Assembly: GCF_000517265.1 (NCBI RefSeq)
Contig: NZ_AYSJ01000006.1
Span: 1 to 56,938 of the forward strand
Origin: Photorhabdus khanii NC19
GTDB lineage: Bacteria > Pseudomonadota > Gammaproteobacteria > Enterobacterales > Enterobacteriaceae
Reading direction: 5' to 3'
Length of the DNA stretch: 56,938 nt
Positions 18,232 through 27,406 of the stretch are shown here, piece by piece (position 1 is the first letter of the stretch; every line of letters starts with the position of its first letter). The notes below the pieces were generated by a model. It saw only the letters and a program-made list of their open reading frames with translations, did no database searches and was not told where the DNA came from. A program made the position numbers and the translations under genes.

Positions 18232-19358
18232 CTCATCTTCCAGACGGCAGCCACATTGCGGGCTGTCACCCACAAATTCTCACGCCCGCAAGCAAGAGCA
18301 TCAGAAAGAGAACAAACGCCGGGCATAATTGAGAAAACAGCATCCAATCCATGCTCATGAACGACGTTATAGTCCTGACTCATACCGCCAACCAATGCAA
18401 TGGTTGGAATAGCATACTTTTTAGCGATACGGGCAACGCCGATAGGTGTTTTACCGTAAATAGTTTGGCTATCCATCCGGCCTTCCCCAGTAATAACCAA
18501 ATCAGCACCTTGTACCACTTTCTCCAGTTCCAACGTGGAGATAACAATATCAATTCCCGGTTGTAATTTCGCTTTAAGCCAACCCAGTAAAGACGCCCCC
18601 ATACCACCCGCAGCTCCCGTGCCGGGCACATCAATGATCTTCATTTTTGTCAGGAATTCAATTTTTTCACCGTAATGACGCAAAGCAGCATCCAATTCTT
18701 TCACCCTCTCTGGGGTCGCCCCTTTTTGTGGTCCGAAAACAGCAGATGCACCAAACTCACCACACAACGGGTTAGCCACATCACAGGCGACGATAATTTC
18801 AGTCTGACTCAAACGAGTATCCAAACCAGAAAGATCGATTTCAGCGAGCTGACTCAACACGCCCCCGCCGGCCCTCAGCTCTTCACCACAATCATCAAGC
18901 AGACGAGCACCCAGTGCCTGCATCATACCGGCACCACCATCATTAGTCGCACTACCACCGATACCGAGGATTATCTTACTGACACCTTTATCTAAAGCAG
19001 CCAGTATCAGCTCTCCGGTACCATACGTCGTGGTTATCAGCGGATTACGCTTTTCCATCGGAACCAGATGTAAGCCAGAAGCCGCCGCCATTTCAATAAC
19101 AGCGGTTTTTCCATCACCCAGCACGCCAAAAAAACTATCCACCGGCTGATTTAACGGGCCGGTAACAGGCAAATGGATAACTTGCCCATCGGTGGCTGCT
19201 ACCATTGATTCGACCGTACCTTCACCACCATCTGCCATCGGCAGTTTAATGTATTCAGCTTGTGGATAGATTTCACGAAATCCCTGTTCTATCGCTTCAG
19301 CAACCTGCAAGGCACCAAGGCTCTCTTTAAATGAATCAGGTGCAATAACAATTTTCAT
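18219..19358 (-). CDS. garK: Glycerate 2-kinase (GarK/GlxK family)
   Basis: A 379-residue cytosolic kinase that converts D-glycerate to 2-phosphoglycerate. The start MKIVIAPDSFKESL, the GGEGT motif, GIGGSATNDGGAGMMQALG (about 135-153) and ITGEGRMDSQT (about 285-295) are family hallmarks. E. coli has GarK and GlxK paralogues of about 381 residues; which one this represents is not decided. It occupies the position where E. coli carries livJ, between rpoH and panM. Confidence 0.88.
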   Translation of the reverse strand: MKIVIAPDSFKESLGALQVAEAIEQGFREIYPQAEYIKLPMADGGEGTVESMVAATDGQVIHLPVTGPLNQPVDSFFGVLGDGKTAVIEMAAASGLHLVPMEKRNPLITTTYGTGELILAALDKGVSKIILGIGGSATNDGGAGMMQALGARLLDDCGEELRAGGGVLSQLAEIDLSGLDTRLSQTEIIVACDVANPLCGEFGASAVFGPQKGATPERVKELDAALRHYGEKIEFLTKMKIIDVPGTGAAGGMGASLLGWLKAKLQPGIDIVISTLELEKVVQGADLVITGEGRMDSQTIYGKTPIGVARIAKKYAIPTIALVGGMSQDYNVVHEHGLDAVFSIMPGVCSLSDALACGRENLWVTARNVAAVWKMSQPK

Positions 19359-19395
19359 CGGATTAGTTTGGTTGTAATACTCTGAAAGAAGGAAT

Positions 19396-19425
19396 AAAAA
19401 AGGCGATAAATCATTATCGCCCTTT
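19396..19425 (-). terminator. rpoH terminator
   Basis: On the minus strand GGCGATAA pairs with TTATCGCC around a short loop, followed by T6. It sits just after the end of rpoH. Confidence 0.85.
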
Positions 19426-19467
19426 TAACTTATTAATCGTGAATGTGTTAACGCAAAATCACTTTAT

Positions 19468-20325
19468 TTACGCTTCAATTGCTACACGCAGTTTTTTCAT
19501 GGCATTCTTTTCAAGCTGACGTACACGCTCCGCAGAAACACCATATTTATCAGCCAGCTCTTGCAGGGTAGATTTGTTATCATCATCCAACCAGCGGCAA
19601 CGGATAATATCCTGACTGCGCTCATCTAAGCCTTCTATCGCTACCGACAATTTATCAGCGGCATGGTTTTCCCAGTTATCCTCTTCAATGCCATCTGCAA
19701 AATCAGAAGCTTTATCCTGAAGATACAGAACTGGGGCAACCGGCAAGCCTTCCTGACTCTCATCAGCAGCAGACATATCAAACGCCATATCCTGTGCTGA
19801 CATACGAGATTCCATCTCACGCACATCTTTACTGGTCACACCAAGTTCTTTGGCGACCATTTCCACTTCGTCCTGATTAAACCAACCTAAACGCTGTTTA
19901 GTTTTACGCAGATTAAAAAACAGCTTGCGCTGTGCTTTAGTTGTCGCGACTTTAACAATACGCCAATTACGCAGTACATATTCGTGGATTTCAGCTTTAA
20001 TCCAGTGAACAGCAAAAGAAACCAGACGCACCCCCACTTCTGGGTTAAAACGACGTACTGCTTTCATCAAGCCAATGTTCCCTTCCTGAATTAAATCCGC
20101 CTGGGGCAGGCCATAACCAGCATAACTGCGAGCGACATGAACAACGAAGCGCAGATGAGACAGAATCAGCTTCTTAGCTGCATCCAGATCTCCCTGGTAA
20201 TGCAGCCTTTCAGCCAGTTCCTTCTCTTCCTCTGCTGTCAGCATCGGGTAGGTATTAGAGGCACGGATATAGCCCTCTAAACTTCCTTGAGGAACTAACG
20301 CTAAGGTTTGCATTTCTTTGACCAT
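19468..20325 (-). CDS. rpoH: RNA polymerase sigma-32 (heat-shock sigma factor)
   Basis: 285 residues, like E. coli RpoH (284). Region 2 (about 52-122) includes [16 protein letters not shown] and the -10 recognition segment [21 protein letters not shown]. The RpoH box [12 protein letters not shown], specific to this factor, follows at about 133-144, and region 4 HTH ([19 protein letters not shown]) is at the C-terminus. It directs transcription of heat-shock genes such as groSL, whose promoter in this window matches its consensus. Order ftsY-ftsE-ftsX-rpoH is as in E. coli. Confidence 0.98.
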   Translation of the reverse strand: MVKEMQTLALVPQGSLEGYIRASNTYPMLTAEEEKELAERLHYQGDLDAAKKLILSHLRFVVHVARSYAGYGLPQADLIQEGNIGLMKAVRRFNPEVGVRLVSFAVHWIKAEIHEYVLRNWRIVKVATTKAQRKLFFNLRKTKQRLGWFNQDEVEMVAKELGVTSKDVREMESRMSAQDMAFDMSAADESQEGLPVAPVLYLQDKASDFADGIEEDNWENHAADKLSVAIEGLDERSQDIIRCRWLDDDNKSTLQELADKYGVSAERVRQLEKNAMKKLRVAIEA

Positions 20326-20572
20326 TCAAATCCTCTCAAATTAAGGCTCAAATCGTTAGTACAGATTACATCAGTATTTATAAACCAATGCTCAACATAC
20401 AGCGGTACAGTCTATCACCAGAATGTGCATATTCAAGTTACAGATGCGTGGGGTTGTAATAATTTCAGGACAGATAACATCCACCGTGGAATCACGGAAC
20501 AAAAAATAGCAGATTGTTTTATATTGATGCAAGTAACTTTATTTGTACCAGCCATAACAAGCATTAAGTCAA

Positions 20573-21553
20573 TTATTCTGGCGTAAAGTGGCGCAAATGC
20601 TGGGTTGTCGCCAACCAAGCAGCTACCCAACCAATCATCGCGGAAATTAAAACTAACAACAGGGATTCATCCCATGAAAGCCCATGTAAATTAAACGTGG
20701 TACCAAATACACTGGCAACCTGTGTGACAACATCAGAGAGCTTCCATACCAACAGGGCCGAGAGTATCAATGATAACATCGCACCAAGTCCCCCTAACAA
20801 AGCGCCGCCATTGAGGAATGGACGCAAAATAAAACCATCAGTCGCGCCAATCAGCTTCATCACGTTAATCGTATCACGATGGCTGAAAATACTGAGGCGC
20901 ACGCTATTACCGATGACCAAAAACAACGCCATGACCATCAGAATACCAATCACTGCCGCAATCTGACCGACAAGCCCCGTCAGCGCCGCCAAACGGGCAA
21001 ACCAGCTATCATCCATCCGAACTTCTTCAATACCTTTGACCTGAGAAACCCTGTCACGCAATGTAGTCAAAGTCTGTGAGCTCTGAAAATCAATTTTCGG
21101 CGTAATGATAGCGACTGCGGGTAGTGGATTCTCTTCCAGCATATCCAGCGCACCGCCAAAACCAGACCAAGTGCGGAACTCTGTCATCGCTTCCTGACGC
21201 GAGAGATAGTTAACATTATCCACACCATCAAGTGCTTTCAGTTCGCTTATTAATTTTTGAGCGTTGTTATCATCCAGTGATTTATCGAGATACACCGTCA
21301 ATTGAGGGGTGGGATACCATTTTTCCGCGGCCTGGCTAACATTCTTCCACACAATGTAACAAACGCTTGGTAATGTCAGCGATATCGCAATAACCATAAC
21401 CGTCAGCAGAGTTGCCAGTGGCTGACGCAACATATCTGTCAGCGCATTCATCCACGCATAGCGCCACTGTTCACGCCATCCCCCTTGCAGAGCTTTACTT
21501 TTAGATCTTGATCTTGTTACTTTCCCCGCCGCCTTACGCACATTTTTAACCAT
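20573..21553 (-). CDS. ftsX: Cell-division ABC transporter permease FtsX
   Basis: A 326-residue inner-membrane protein of the divisome that, with FtsE, activates septal peptidoglycan hydrolases through EnvC. The topology is typical: a basic N-terminal cytoplasmic stretch (about 1-40), first membrane helix about 45-68, a large periplasmic loop about 70-195, then three helices in the C-terminal half. Shorter than E. coli FtsX (352), mainly at the N-terminus. The start overlaps the end of ftsE by eight bases. Confidence 0.95.
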   Translation of the reverse strand: MVKNVRKAAGKVTRSRSKSKALQGGWREQWRYAWMNALTDMLRQPLATLLTVMVIAISLTLPSVCYIVWKNVSQAAEKWYPTPQLTVYLDKSLDDNNAQKLISELKALDGVDNVNYLSRQEAMTEFRTWSGFGGALDMLEENPLPAVAIITPKIDFQSSQTLTTLRDRVSQVKGIEEVRMDDSWFARLAALTGLVGQIAAVIGILMVMALFLVIGNSVRLSIFSHRDTINVMKLIGATDGFILRPFLNGGALLGGLGAMLSLILSALLVWKLSDVVTQVASVFGTTFNLHGLSWDESLLLVLISAMIGWVAAWLATTQHLRHFTPE

Positions 21554-22211
21554 GATGCTCTCCCGCCATACGGCCCTGGCTCAGAGTCAGAATACGATAT
21601 TTCCGTCGTTCAATCAGTGCCATATCATGGGTCGCCATCAGCACTGTCACCCCTACCCGGTTAAACTCTTCAAACAGCCGTAAAATGCCCTCTGACAATT
21701 CACCATCAAGATTACCGGTCGGTTCATCCGCCAACAAAACAGTTGGCTTATTCACAACTGCTCGAGCAATGCCGATACGTTGCTGTTCACCACCCGAAAG
21801 CTGAATTGGAAAATTTTTCGCTTTGTCCAGCAGACCGACTTTATCCAATGCCGCAGAAGTCCGGCGACGGATATCTTCAGAACTCGCACCTGAAATAATC
21901 AGTGGCATTGCCACGTTATCGTATACCGTCCTATCCAACAGCAAATGGTGATCCTGGAAAATCATACCAATCTGACGACGCAGGAAAGGCACCTCACGAC
22001 TCTTTAACCGGCTGATATCATGACCTGAAAACCAGATATGCCCGGCACTAGGTCGCTCAATGCCACAGATAAGTTTCAGCAAGGTACTTTTACCTGCCCC
22101 TGAGTGACCAATTAGAAATGCCATTTCCGCAGGGCGCAAATGAAAATTCACCCCTTGCAGGGCTTGCCGTCCCCCCAGATAAGCTTTACTGACCTGTTCA
22201 AAGCGAATCAT
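21546..22211 (-). CDS. ftsE: Cell-division ATP-binding protein FtsE
   Basis: A 221-residue ABC ATPase, cytoplasmic partner of FtsX. Walker [10 protein letters not shown] (about 35-43), signature LSGGEQQR (about 137-144), Walker [11 protein letters not shown] (about 157-166) and the H-loop ATHD are all present. It is 5 bases downstream of ftsY in the ftsYEX operon. Confidence 0.97.
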   Translation of the reverse strand: MIRFEQVSKAYLGGRQALQGVNFHLRPAEMAFLIGHSGAGKSTLLKLICGIERPSAGHIWFSGHDISRLKSREVPFLRRQIGMIFQDHHLLLDRTVYDNVAMPLIISGASSEDIRRRTSAALDKVGLLDKAKNFPIQLSGGEQQRIGIARAVVNKPTVLLADEPTGNLDGELSEGILRLFEEFNRVGVTVLMATHDMALIERRKYRILTLSQGRMAGEHHG

Positions 22212-22216
22212 GGTAA

Positions 22217-23539
22217 TTAATCCTCTCGGGCAAAAAGTGCCTCTATAAAATCATCTGCCTTAAATGGCCGCAGATCTTCAATTCCTTCACCGACACCAAT
22301 ATAACGGATAGGAATTTCAAACTGATCAGCAATGGCAAAAATCACCCCACCTTTGGCAGTCCCATCTAGTTTTGTCAGTGAGATACCTGTCAGCCCAACA
22401 GCTTCATGGAACAATTTAGCCTGACTTATCGCATTCTGGCCGGTGCTGGCATCCAATGTCAGCATAATTTCATGTGGCGCATCTTCGTCCAGTTTTTTCA
22501 TCACCCGGACAATTTTCTTCAACTCTTCCATTAGGTGAGATTTATTCTGCAAACGACCTGCGGTATCTGCAATCAGTACATCTACACCTTTCGCTTTAGC
22601 TGATTGAATAGCATCGAAAATCACGGAAGCGGGATCAGCACCAGTATGCTGCGCCACCACCGAAATATGGTTGCGATCCCCCCATACTTGTAACTGTTCA
22701 ACCGCAGCTGCCCGGAAAGTATCCCCAGCTGCCAACATGACCGATTTACCTTGCGCCTGAAACTGACGTGCCAATTTACCAATTGTTGTCGTTTTACCAA
22801 CACCATTAACACCAACCATTAGAATGACATACGGTGCTTTTCCTTCGATATCCAGCGGTTTATCGACTTTAACCAGAATGCCAGACATCTCTTCTTTCAA
22901 TTTGGCATACAATGCTTCCGCATCTTTTAACTCTTTACGGCTGGCATGATCTGTCAGGCTGCCAATGATTTTGCGGGTAGTATCAACACCAACATCAGCA
23001 ATCAATAACTGCTCTTCCAATTCATCAAACAGATCATCATCGATCTTTTTACCACTGAACAGACTGAGAAAACCGGAACCCAGATTCTGACGAGTTTTAC
23101 CCAAACTGCGTTTCAAACGAGTGAAAAAGCCCTCTTTAGTGGGACGCTCTTGCTCTTTTGATATAGCTGGCTTTGACTGTTCAGTTTGTACCTGTTGTAC
23201 AGTTAATCTTTCGGCTTCTTCAACAAGACGCTGTTGTTCTGCCTGCTCCGCTGCCAATCTTGCTGCTTCTTCAACAAGACGTTGTTGTTCCGCCTGTTCC
23301 ACAGCTAATCTTGCAGACTCTTCGGCAAGGCGCTGTTGCTCTGCCTGCTCCGCCGCTAATCTGGCTGCTTCCTCAACAAGGCGTTGTTGTTCCGCTTGCT
23401 CCGCCGTTAATCTTGCAGACTCTTCGGCAAGGCGCTGCTGCTCTGCCTGCTCTGCTGCCAATTGTTCTTCTTTTTGCTGTTCTTCCTGACGGCCACGCCC
23501 GAACCAGGAGAAAAAGCCTCTTTTTTTCTCTTTTGCCAT
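22217..23539 (-). CDS. ftsY: Signal recognition particle receptor FtsY
   Basis: A 440-residue SRP receptor GTPase that docks ribosome-nascent chains at the inner membrane. A short amphipathic start (GFFSWFGRG) is followed by an acidic, Glu/Gln/Ala-rich A domain (about 18-125) largely made of five 17-residue repeats, then the NG domain (about 135-440). GTPase motifs are present: GVNGVGKTTTIGKLA, DTAGRLQNK and TKLDGTAKGG. The A domain varies in length among enterobacteria, which explains the difference from E. coli (497 aa). First gene of ftsYEX. Confidence 0.97.
   Translation of the reverse strand: MAKEKKRGFFSWFGRGRQEEQQKEEQLAAEQAEQQRLAEESARLTAEQAEQQRLVEEAARLAAEQAEQQRLAEESARLAVEQAEQQRLVEEAARLAAEQAEQQRLVEEAERLTVQQVQTEQSKPAISKEQERPTKEGFFTRLKRSLGKTRQNLGSGFLSLFSGKKIDDDLFDELEEQLLIADVGVDTTRKIIGSLTDHASRKELKDAEALYAKLKEEMSGILVKVDKPLDIEGKAPYVILMVGVNGVGKTTTIGKLARQFQAQGKSVMLAAGDTFRAAAVEQLQVWGDRNHISVVAQHTGADPASVIFDAIQSAKAKGVDVLIADTAGRLQNKSHLMEELKKIVRVMKKLDEDAPHEIMLTLDASTGQNAISQAKLFHEAVGLTGISLTKLDGTAKGGVIFAIADQFEIPIRYIGVGEGIEDLRPFKADDFIEALFARED
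23204..23458 (-). repeat. Five tandem 51-bp repeats inside ftsY
   Basis: Residues 28-112 of FtsY consist of five copies of a 17-residue unit, xxEQAEQQRLxEExxRL. Copies alternate between AEESARL and VEEAARL forms, suggesting duplication of a two-unit block. The repeats encode a long charged helix in the membrane-associated A domain. Copy number is likely to vary between strains by slippage, keeping the frame because 51 is a multiple of three. Confidence 0.93.
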
Positions 23540-23766
23540 TAGCCACTACACTCCTCAAGGTTAAATCATGGCGTTATAACAGTGAATAATAACGAAATTA
23601 GACGCAGTCTAACATTTTCGTAGTAGCGCAATACATATCAATCATGTATTTCATGGTAAATTAATGCCAGCAAGTCTTAACGCGTATTTCCTTTATCTGA
23701 CATGTTCAAAAATATGTCTCGGTTATGCAGCACTATCTGATGACTAATTATTAAGTTATGTAAATT

Positions 23767-24351
23767 ATGGCAAAAAAACCACAACGGCAATCTATGGGAC
23801 AAATCCGCATTATTGGTGGAAAATGGCGAGGCCGGAAATTACCTGTACCGGAAAGCCCCGGGTTACGTCCAACCACCGATCGCGTCAGAGAAACCCTGTT
23901 TAACTGGCTGGCTCCTGTTATTCAGGAAGCATGCTGCTTGGATTGCTATGCGGGAAGCGGAGCGCTCGGATTAGAGGCACTTTCCCGTTATGCAGCACAG
24001 GCTACGCTTATCGAATATGAACGTAATGTCGCAAAACAACTTTCCACTAATCTAGCTCTGCTTGGCGCTCAAAATGCCGAAGTCATTAACGACAGTGCGT
24101 TAAACTATTTATCTCCACCGGGAACACCCTATAATGTCGTTTTCCTTGATCCACCTTTCCGTAAAGGAATGCTTGCTGAAACAATAAAATTGTTGGAAGA
24201 ACAGAATTGGCTGGCAGATGAAAGCTGGATTTATGTTGAGGCTGAATCTGAATCAGCGGCGACTGATGTGCCCGTTAACTGGCAACTTCATCGCGAAAAA
24301 ATTGCCGGGCAAGTGGCATACCGGCTTTATATCCGCTACTTACCCGCATAA
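23767..24351 (+). CDS. rsmD: 16S rRNA m2G966 methyltransferase RsmD
   Basis: A 194-residue SAM-dependent methyltransferase that modifies G966 of 16S rRNA. The SAM motif LDCYAGSGALGLEALSR lies at about 57-73, and the catalytic FLDPPFRKG at about 124-132. The RGRKLPVP segment and PTTDRVRETLFNWL near the N-terminus are family-typical. Divergent from ftsY, as in E. coli. Confidence 0.96.
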   Translation: MAKKPQRQSMGQIRIIGGKWRGRKLPVPESPGLRPTTDRVRETLFNWLAPVIQEACCLDCYAGSGALGLEALSRYAAQATLIEYERNVAKQLSTNLALLGAQNAEVINDSALNYLSPPGTPYNVVFLDPPFRKGMLAETIKLLEEQNWLADESWIYVEAESESAATDVPVNWQLHREKIAGQVAYRLYIRYLPA

Positions 24352-24374
24352 TTATTATCTTGGAGTACACACTG

Positions 24375-24638
24375 ATGTTTATTCAACTGGGCAAGCTGTT
24401 AATGGTCTGTGTTTGGGGATTTTTGGTATTTAACTTAATTCACCCATTTCCCAAACCATTGAAGTATTTTATGGATGTCGCCATGATTTTCATGGTGGTA
24501 ATGCATGCATTTCAAATGCTGCTTATGAAAGCCAGCCAACCCAAGGACCAAAAACTTTCTGGCCTGATGCAAACCAAAATTTTCTTTTTTGGTGTCTTTG
24601 AGCTATTGGCAATGCAGAAAAAACAGCTAAAAAAATAA
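24375..24638 (+). CDS. yhhL: YhhL family membrane protein (DUF1145)
   Basis: An 87-residue protein with two or three hydrophobic stretches (about 3-22, 31-53). It matches the DUF1145 protein YhhL located after rsmD in E. coli; the function is unknown. ATG 24375 is chosen because GGAG lies about nine bases upstream. A TTG at 24360 would place the start before that site. Confidence 0.85.
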   Translation: MFIQLGKLLMVCVWGFLVFNLIHPFPKPLKYFMDVAMIFMVVMHAFQMLLMKASQPKDQKLSGLMQTKIFFFGVFELLAMQKKQLKK

Positions 24639-24765
24639 ACCATCAGCGAAAAATGCCAACTTGTAGTAACAGGCAAACTGGCGAAAACGAATAAGCATAG
24701 ATACCACCATTCGTTCATAGCCGCCCGCTTATCTTATTCTATGTTGGAAGAGATCCTTAGAGTGT

Positions 24766-25947
24766 TTACCTAAGCGATAATTTCAAGCTGAACACATAAA
24801 AAGCAATAACTATTGAAGACAAGATAATGAGTGAATATGACATTATTTGCCATCCAAAAGTTTCCGTAAGATATGCAACCACCGGAAAAAGTATCAAAAC
24901 GATTAAGCGTGCAAATGTCGATAATAAAGAGTCAAATGTTGACCTTAAACTGGCATCAAAATAGCCATGATAAACGGCTCTCAGCCCCATTGTTAGATAT
25001 TGATTACTACCAAACATAAAAATTAAAGCTATAGGTATTAAGTATGGATAATTTTCCCCTCCTAACAGGCATATTCCGGTGGAAACAAACATCAAAAGGA
25101 AGCCAAACCAAATCAGTTTTTTATTGTCACTGATTTTACTGATGATCCATCCTGCGACAGATTGAGCCATAAGAATAAAAACAAATAATATTCCATATGA
25201 CAAAGAACCTTTAACTCCACCAGAAAACCCATAAAAAGCATAGGGTTGCCAATATTGAAGTAATATTTGAAAATACACTATATTTGAAACAACAGCGAAA
25301 AATACGAATAAGAAGTCTTTACTTCCTTTAATTAAAAGAGAATATATTTCCTTTATATCATTTATTAACCCTGATTTTTTCCCATCTACTGATTTAACCT
25401 TTGATTCAGGAAGCAAAAAGGAAAAAAACATCAATATAAAACTACCGAATCCGGCAAAAATCCATATCCATCGTGAATCTACATCACCTATCGCAGCGCC
25501 AATCATAGCGGCAATAGCCATAGACATATAATGATATTTACCGTTAATTCCCAGTATTCGATGAGTGTCTTTACCACCCTCTGATTGATATACATCAATC
25601 AAGTATGAGTTATATGTTCCACCTATTATCGTCAAAGAGATCGCATTAAAAAATTCGGCCAGATAAAAACCATACAAATTGGATGAAACTCCCGTTAAAA
25701 CCAACCAAGCTCCACTAAAAAAAACAGAAATCGCTATCGCATATTTTCTACTAATCCTGTCAGCAAGATAAGACGTTGGTATATCCAATATAAAAAAAAC
25801 GCTGGCCTGCATGGTTTTCATTAAACCAAGATCGACAAGAGATACGCCTTTGCTTAAAAGATAAATCGATGAAGTAGCACCAATGAGCATCCTCAAAGAA
25901 TTAAAAATAACAGAATATGTTATTATTATTTTGGTTGAAGACCACAT
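24766..25947 (-). CDS. mccC: MccC-like MFS exporter of a microcin C-type peptide-nucleotide
   Basis: A 393-residue major facilitator protein with about 12 membrane helices and an intracellular loop with DIPTSYLADRISRKYA, the A-motif region (about 56-71). In E. coli microcin C operons MccC is an MFS exporter of about 400 residues placed directly after mccB. Here the start (ATG 25947, AAGGTG box) overlaps the end of the mccB frame by 22 bases, so translation is coupled. Export out of the producer, giving self-immunity, is the expected role. Base composition is very AT-rich, unlike the flanking backbone. On its own the MFS sequence would not fix the substrate; context does. Confidence 0.85.
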   Translation of the reverse strand: MWSSTKIIITYSVIFNSLRMLIGATSSIYLLSKGVSLVDLGLMKTMQASVFFILDIPTSYLADRISRKYAIAISVFFSGAWLVLTGVSSNLYGFYLAEFFNAISLTIIGGTYNSYLIDVYQSEGGKDTHRILGINGKYHYMSMAIAAMIGAAIGDVDSRWIWIFAGFGSFILMFFSFLLPESKVKSVDGKKSGLINDIKEIYSLLIKGSKDFLFVFFAVVSNIVYFQILLQYWQPYAFYGFSGGVKGSLSYGILFVFILMAQSVAGWIISKISDNKKLIWFGFLLMFVSTGICLLGGENYPYLIPIALIFMFGSNQYLTMGLRAVYHGYFDASLRSTFDSLLSTFARLIVLILFPVVAYLTETFGWQIMSYSLIILSSIVIAFYVFSLKLSLR

Positions 25948-26981
25948 ATATTACACCTTTCATTTTTAGGTATTTCTTGTGTTTCTATTTTTATTTTACG
26001 AGAGTGAATTCCAATTCTTCTATTCTTGCTAAGTATTTCACCATACCCTCCTAAGAATTTCATAACATCCCCAAAAGCATATGAAGCAGCTACCCCATTG
26101 ACACTGGGGAAAGTGGCTGCTTTGAAATCAGAATTTATTGTTGTCAAATTATCTTGTAGCTCATCATCACAAACGTAATCAGGCACTATCTTAGAACAAT
26201 TGAAGCAAGCTGTTTCTCCTGGAATGACAAAAGGGCCTATAACAGATATATCATTTATATACCCAACATTTAAATAAGGTTGTTTTTTTTCAAAGCAATA
26301 ATCATTAACCCACCTAATCAGTTCAAATGGAGTATCAGCGGACACAATGAAAAGGTCAGATTTTTCTATTTTAGACAAATCATCCTTATGTTTTATCTCT
26401 AAATTCACCTTCTTTACATTTAGCTCTGAATTTCGTTTTAATAACTCTCTCTCTAATATGTCAATTTTAAGAGAATTTACATCTTCTTCCGAAAATAAAA
26501 CTTGCCGAGTTAAATTATTTATCTCAATTATATCACTATCAACTATAGATATAGTACCAACTCCAGAGGTCGCCAGAAGATATGAAATATGATTTCCTAT
26601 TCCCCCACACCCTATAATGGTAACGTTTGATTTACTTATTTTTTCCTGAACTTCTTTAGAGTTAGCACCTAAGTAATGATAATAGAGTACGTTTCTACTA
26701 TACCTATCATCAGAATCAAAATATGAAGAACTCATCAGTGAATTTTTCTCTCTAAAAAGAGAAAGGGAAAAATTTATGTCATCCTCACTTACATCACTAA
26801 CGTTATTCTTTATGTATTCATAGAGGTTATCACTACCCGTTTCTTTTTTTAGAAAAGAAGCGATTTTAACTAAAGATTCAAATCGCTTCTTCTATAGTAT
26901 GAGTACTTGATTAGAACCTACACCAAAAATCCCACCAGATTCAAACCTTCCAGCTTGAATATATCTAGCAATCTTAACCAT
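25926..26981 (-). pseudogene. mccB: MccB-like MccA adenylyltransferase with in-frame amber stop at codon 30
   Basis: From ATG 26981 the frame is 351 codons long, matching E. coli MccB (350 aa), and similarity extends along all of it. Residues 2-7 VKIARY and the following Gly-rich part resemble the MccB peptide-binding N-terminus. The E1-like domain has nucleotide motif GCGGIGNH (about 124-131), NLTRQVLFSE with the Arg finger (about 156-165), and four zinc Cys (259, 262, 343, 346). The family joins AMP to the C-terminal Asn of MccA through an N-P bond. Codon 30 is TAG (26892-26894); only an internal ATG at 26735 opens the remaining 269 codons, which lack the peptide-binding region. Probably inactivated, unless suppressed or corrected. 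Confidence 0.9.
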
Positions 26982-27010
26982 AAACAACCCTCTATTTATA
27001 TGCTGGGTAC

Positions 27011-27040
27011 TATGCCATAGAAATAACCTTCTACGGCATA
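27011..27040 (-). terminator. Hairpin between mccA and mccB
   Basis: TATGCCGTAGAA pairs with TTCTATGGCATA (12 bp, one G-U) around a six-base loop. No long T-run follows, so it likely gives partial termination or protects the 3' end of a short mccA transcript. E. coli mcc has a stem-loop at the same place that allows many mccA transcripts per mccB transcript. Confidence 0.75.
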
Positions 27041-27063
27041 CAACATAATCATTATTAACGTAA

Positions 27064-27087
27064 CTAGTTAGAAGCGATACTGATCAT
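27064..27087 (-). CDS. mccA: MccA-like heptapeptide precursor MISIASN
   Basis: Seven codons and TAG encode MISIASN. It is the same length as the E. coli microcin C precursor MRTGNAN and, like it, ends in Asn, the residue MccB adenylates. A strong ribosome binding site, GGGAGGGG (27092-27099), lies directly upstream, which is unusual in this AT-rich stretch. The position, upstream of a hairpin and of mccB with mccC following, is that of mccA in known clusters. After uptake and processing such compounds release a non-hydrolysable aspartyl-adenylate that blocks aspartyl-tRNA synthetase; that activity here is inferred. Confidence 0.85.
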   Translation of the reverse strand: MISIASN

Positions 27088-27145
27088 TTTTCCCCTCCCG
27101 AAACAAGAATGTTGATAAATTTCATTAACAAATCAATAACAATTC

Positions 27146-27174
27146 ATTTATTCACATAATAAAAAACAAGTCAA
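27146..27174 (-). promoter_or_regulatory. Candidate mcc promoter
   Basis: TTGACT at 27169-27174 and an AT-rich -10-like element (ATAAAT, 27146-27151) lie 17 bases apart, about 60 bases upstream of mccA. The -10 match is weak. Confidence 0.4.
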
Positions 27175-27333
27175 CAAAAATATTATCAAAGATAAGAACT
27201 ATAACTGTACTTACCTTTCTCAACATAAAGATACACTCACAAAAGAGCTTTGCATCATGAAACCGATATTGCAGATGAAAATCAGTATCAATGATAGGCC
27301 ACACAATTTACCAATTTATTTTCTCTTTTTTAT

Positions 27334-27365
27334 TTGACTCTGGAGTAGGCTCCAAAGTGTAGAGT
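27334..27365 (+). promoter_or_regulatory. ZntR-controlled zntA promoter
   Basis: TTGACT (27334-27339) and TAGAGT (27360-27365) are 20 bases apart, the long spacing typical of MerR-family promoters. The spacer contains the CTGGAG...CTCCA dyad bound by ZntR, nearly identical to the E. coli zntA operator. Zn(II), Cd(II) or Pb(II) would activate it. Confidence 0.93.
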
Positions 27366-27406
27366 TTAGTCATTATCGTTGAATTGACTCTGCCAAGGGG
27401 GAGCCC

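Noticed and set aside
23204..23458. Regular repeats that might suggest a CRISPR array
   Set aside because: Units are directly adjacent without unique spacers and are coding in the FtsY frame.
23121..23589. Two plus-strand frames rich in Cys/Ser/Ala or Leu/Val/Pro over the ftsY repeats
   Set aside because: They are antisense translations of the 51-bp repeats in ftsY, not separate repeat proteins.
25926..26735. mccB starting at the internal ATG 26735 as the natural gene
   Set aside because: The 82 codons upstream are in frame, contain conserved MccB N-terminal residues and give the family length; a short form would lack the peptide-binding region.
26892..26894. TAG in mccB as pyrrolysine or another recoded codon
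   Set aside because: No recoding signals are visible, MccB enzymes do not use special residues here, and the codon is explained by one base change from a Glu or Gln codon.
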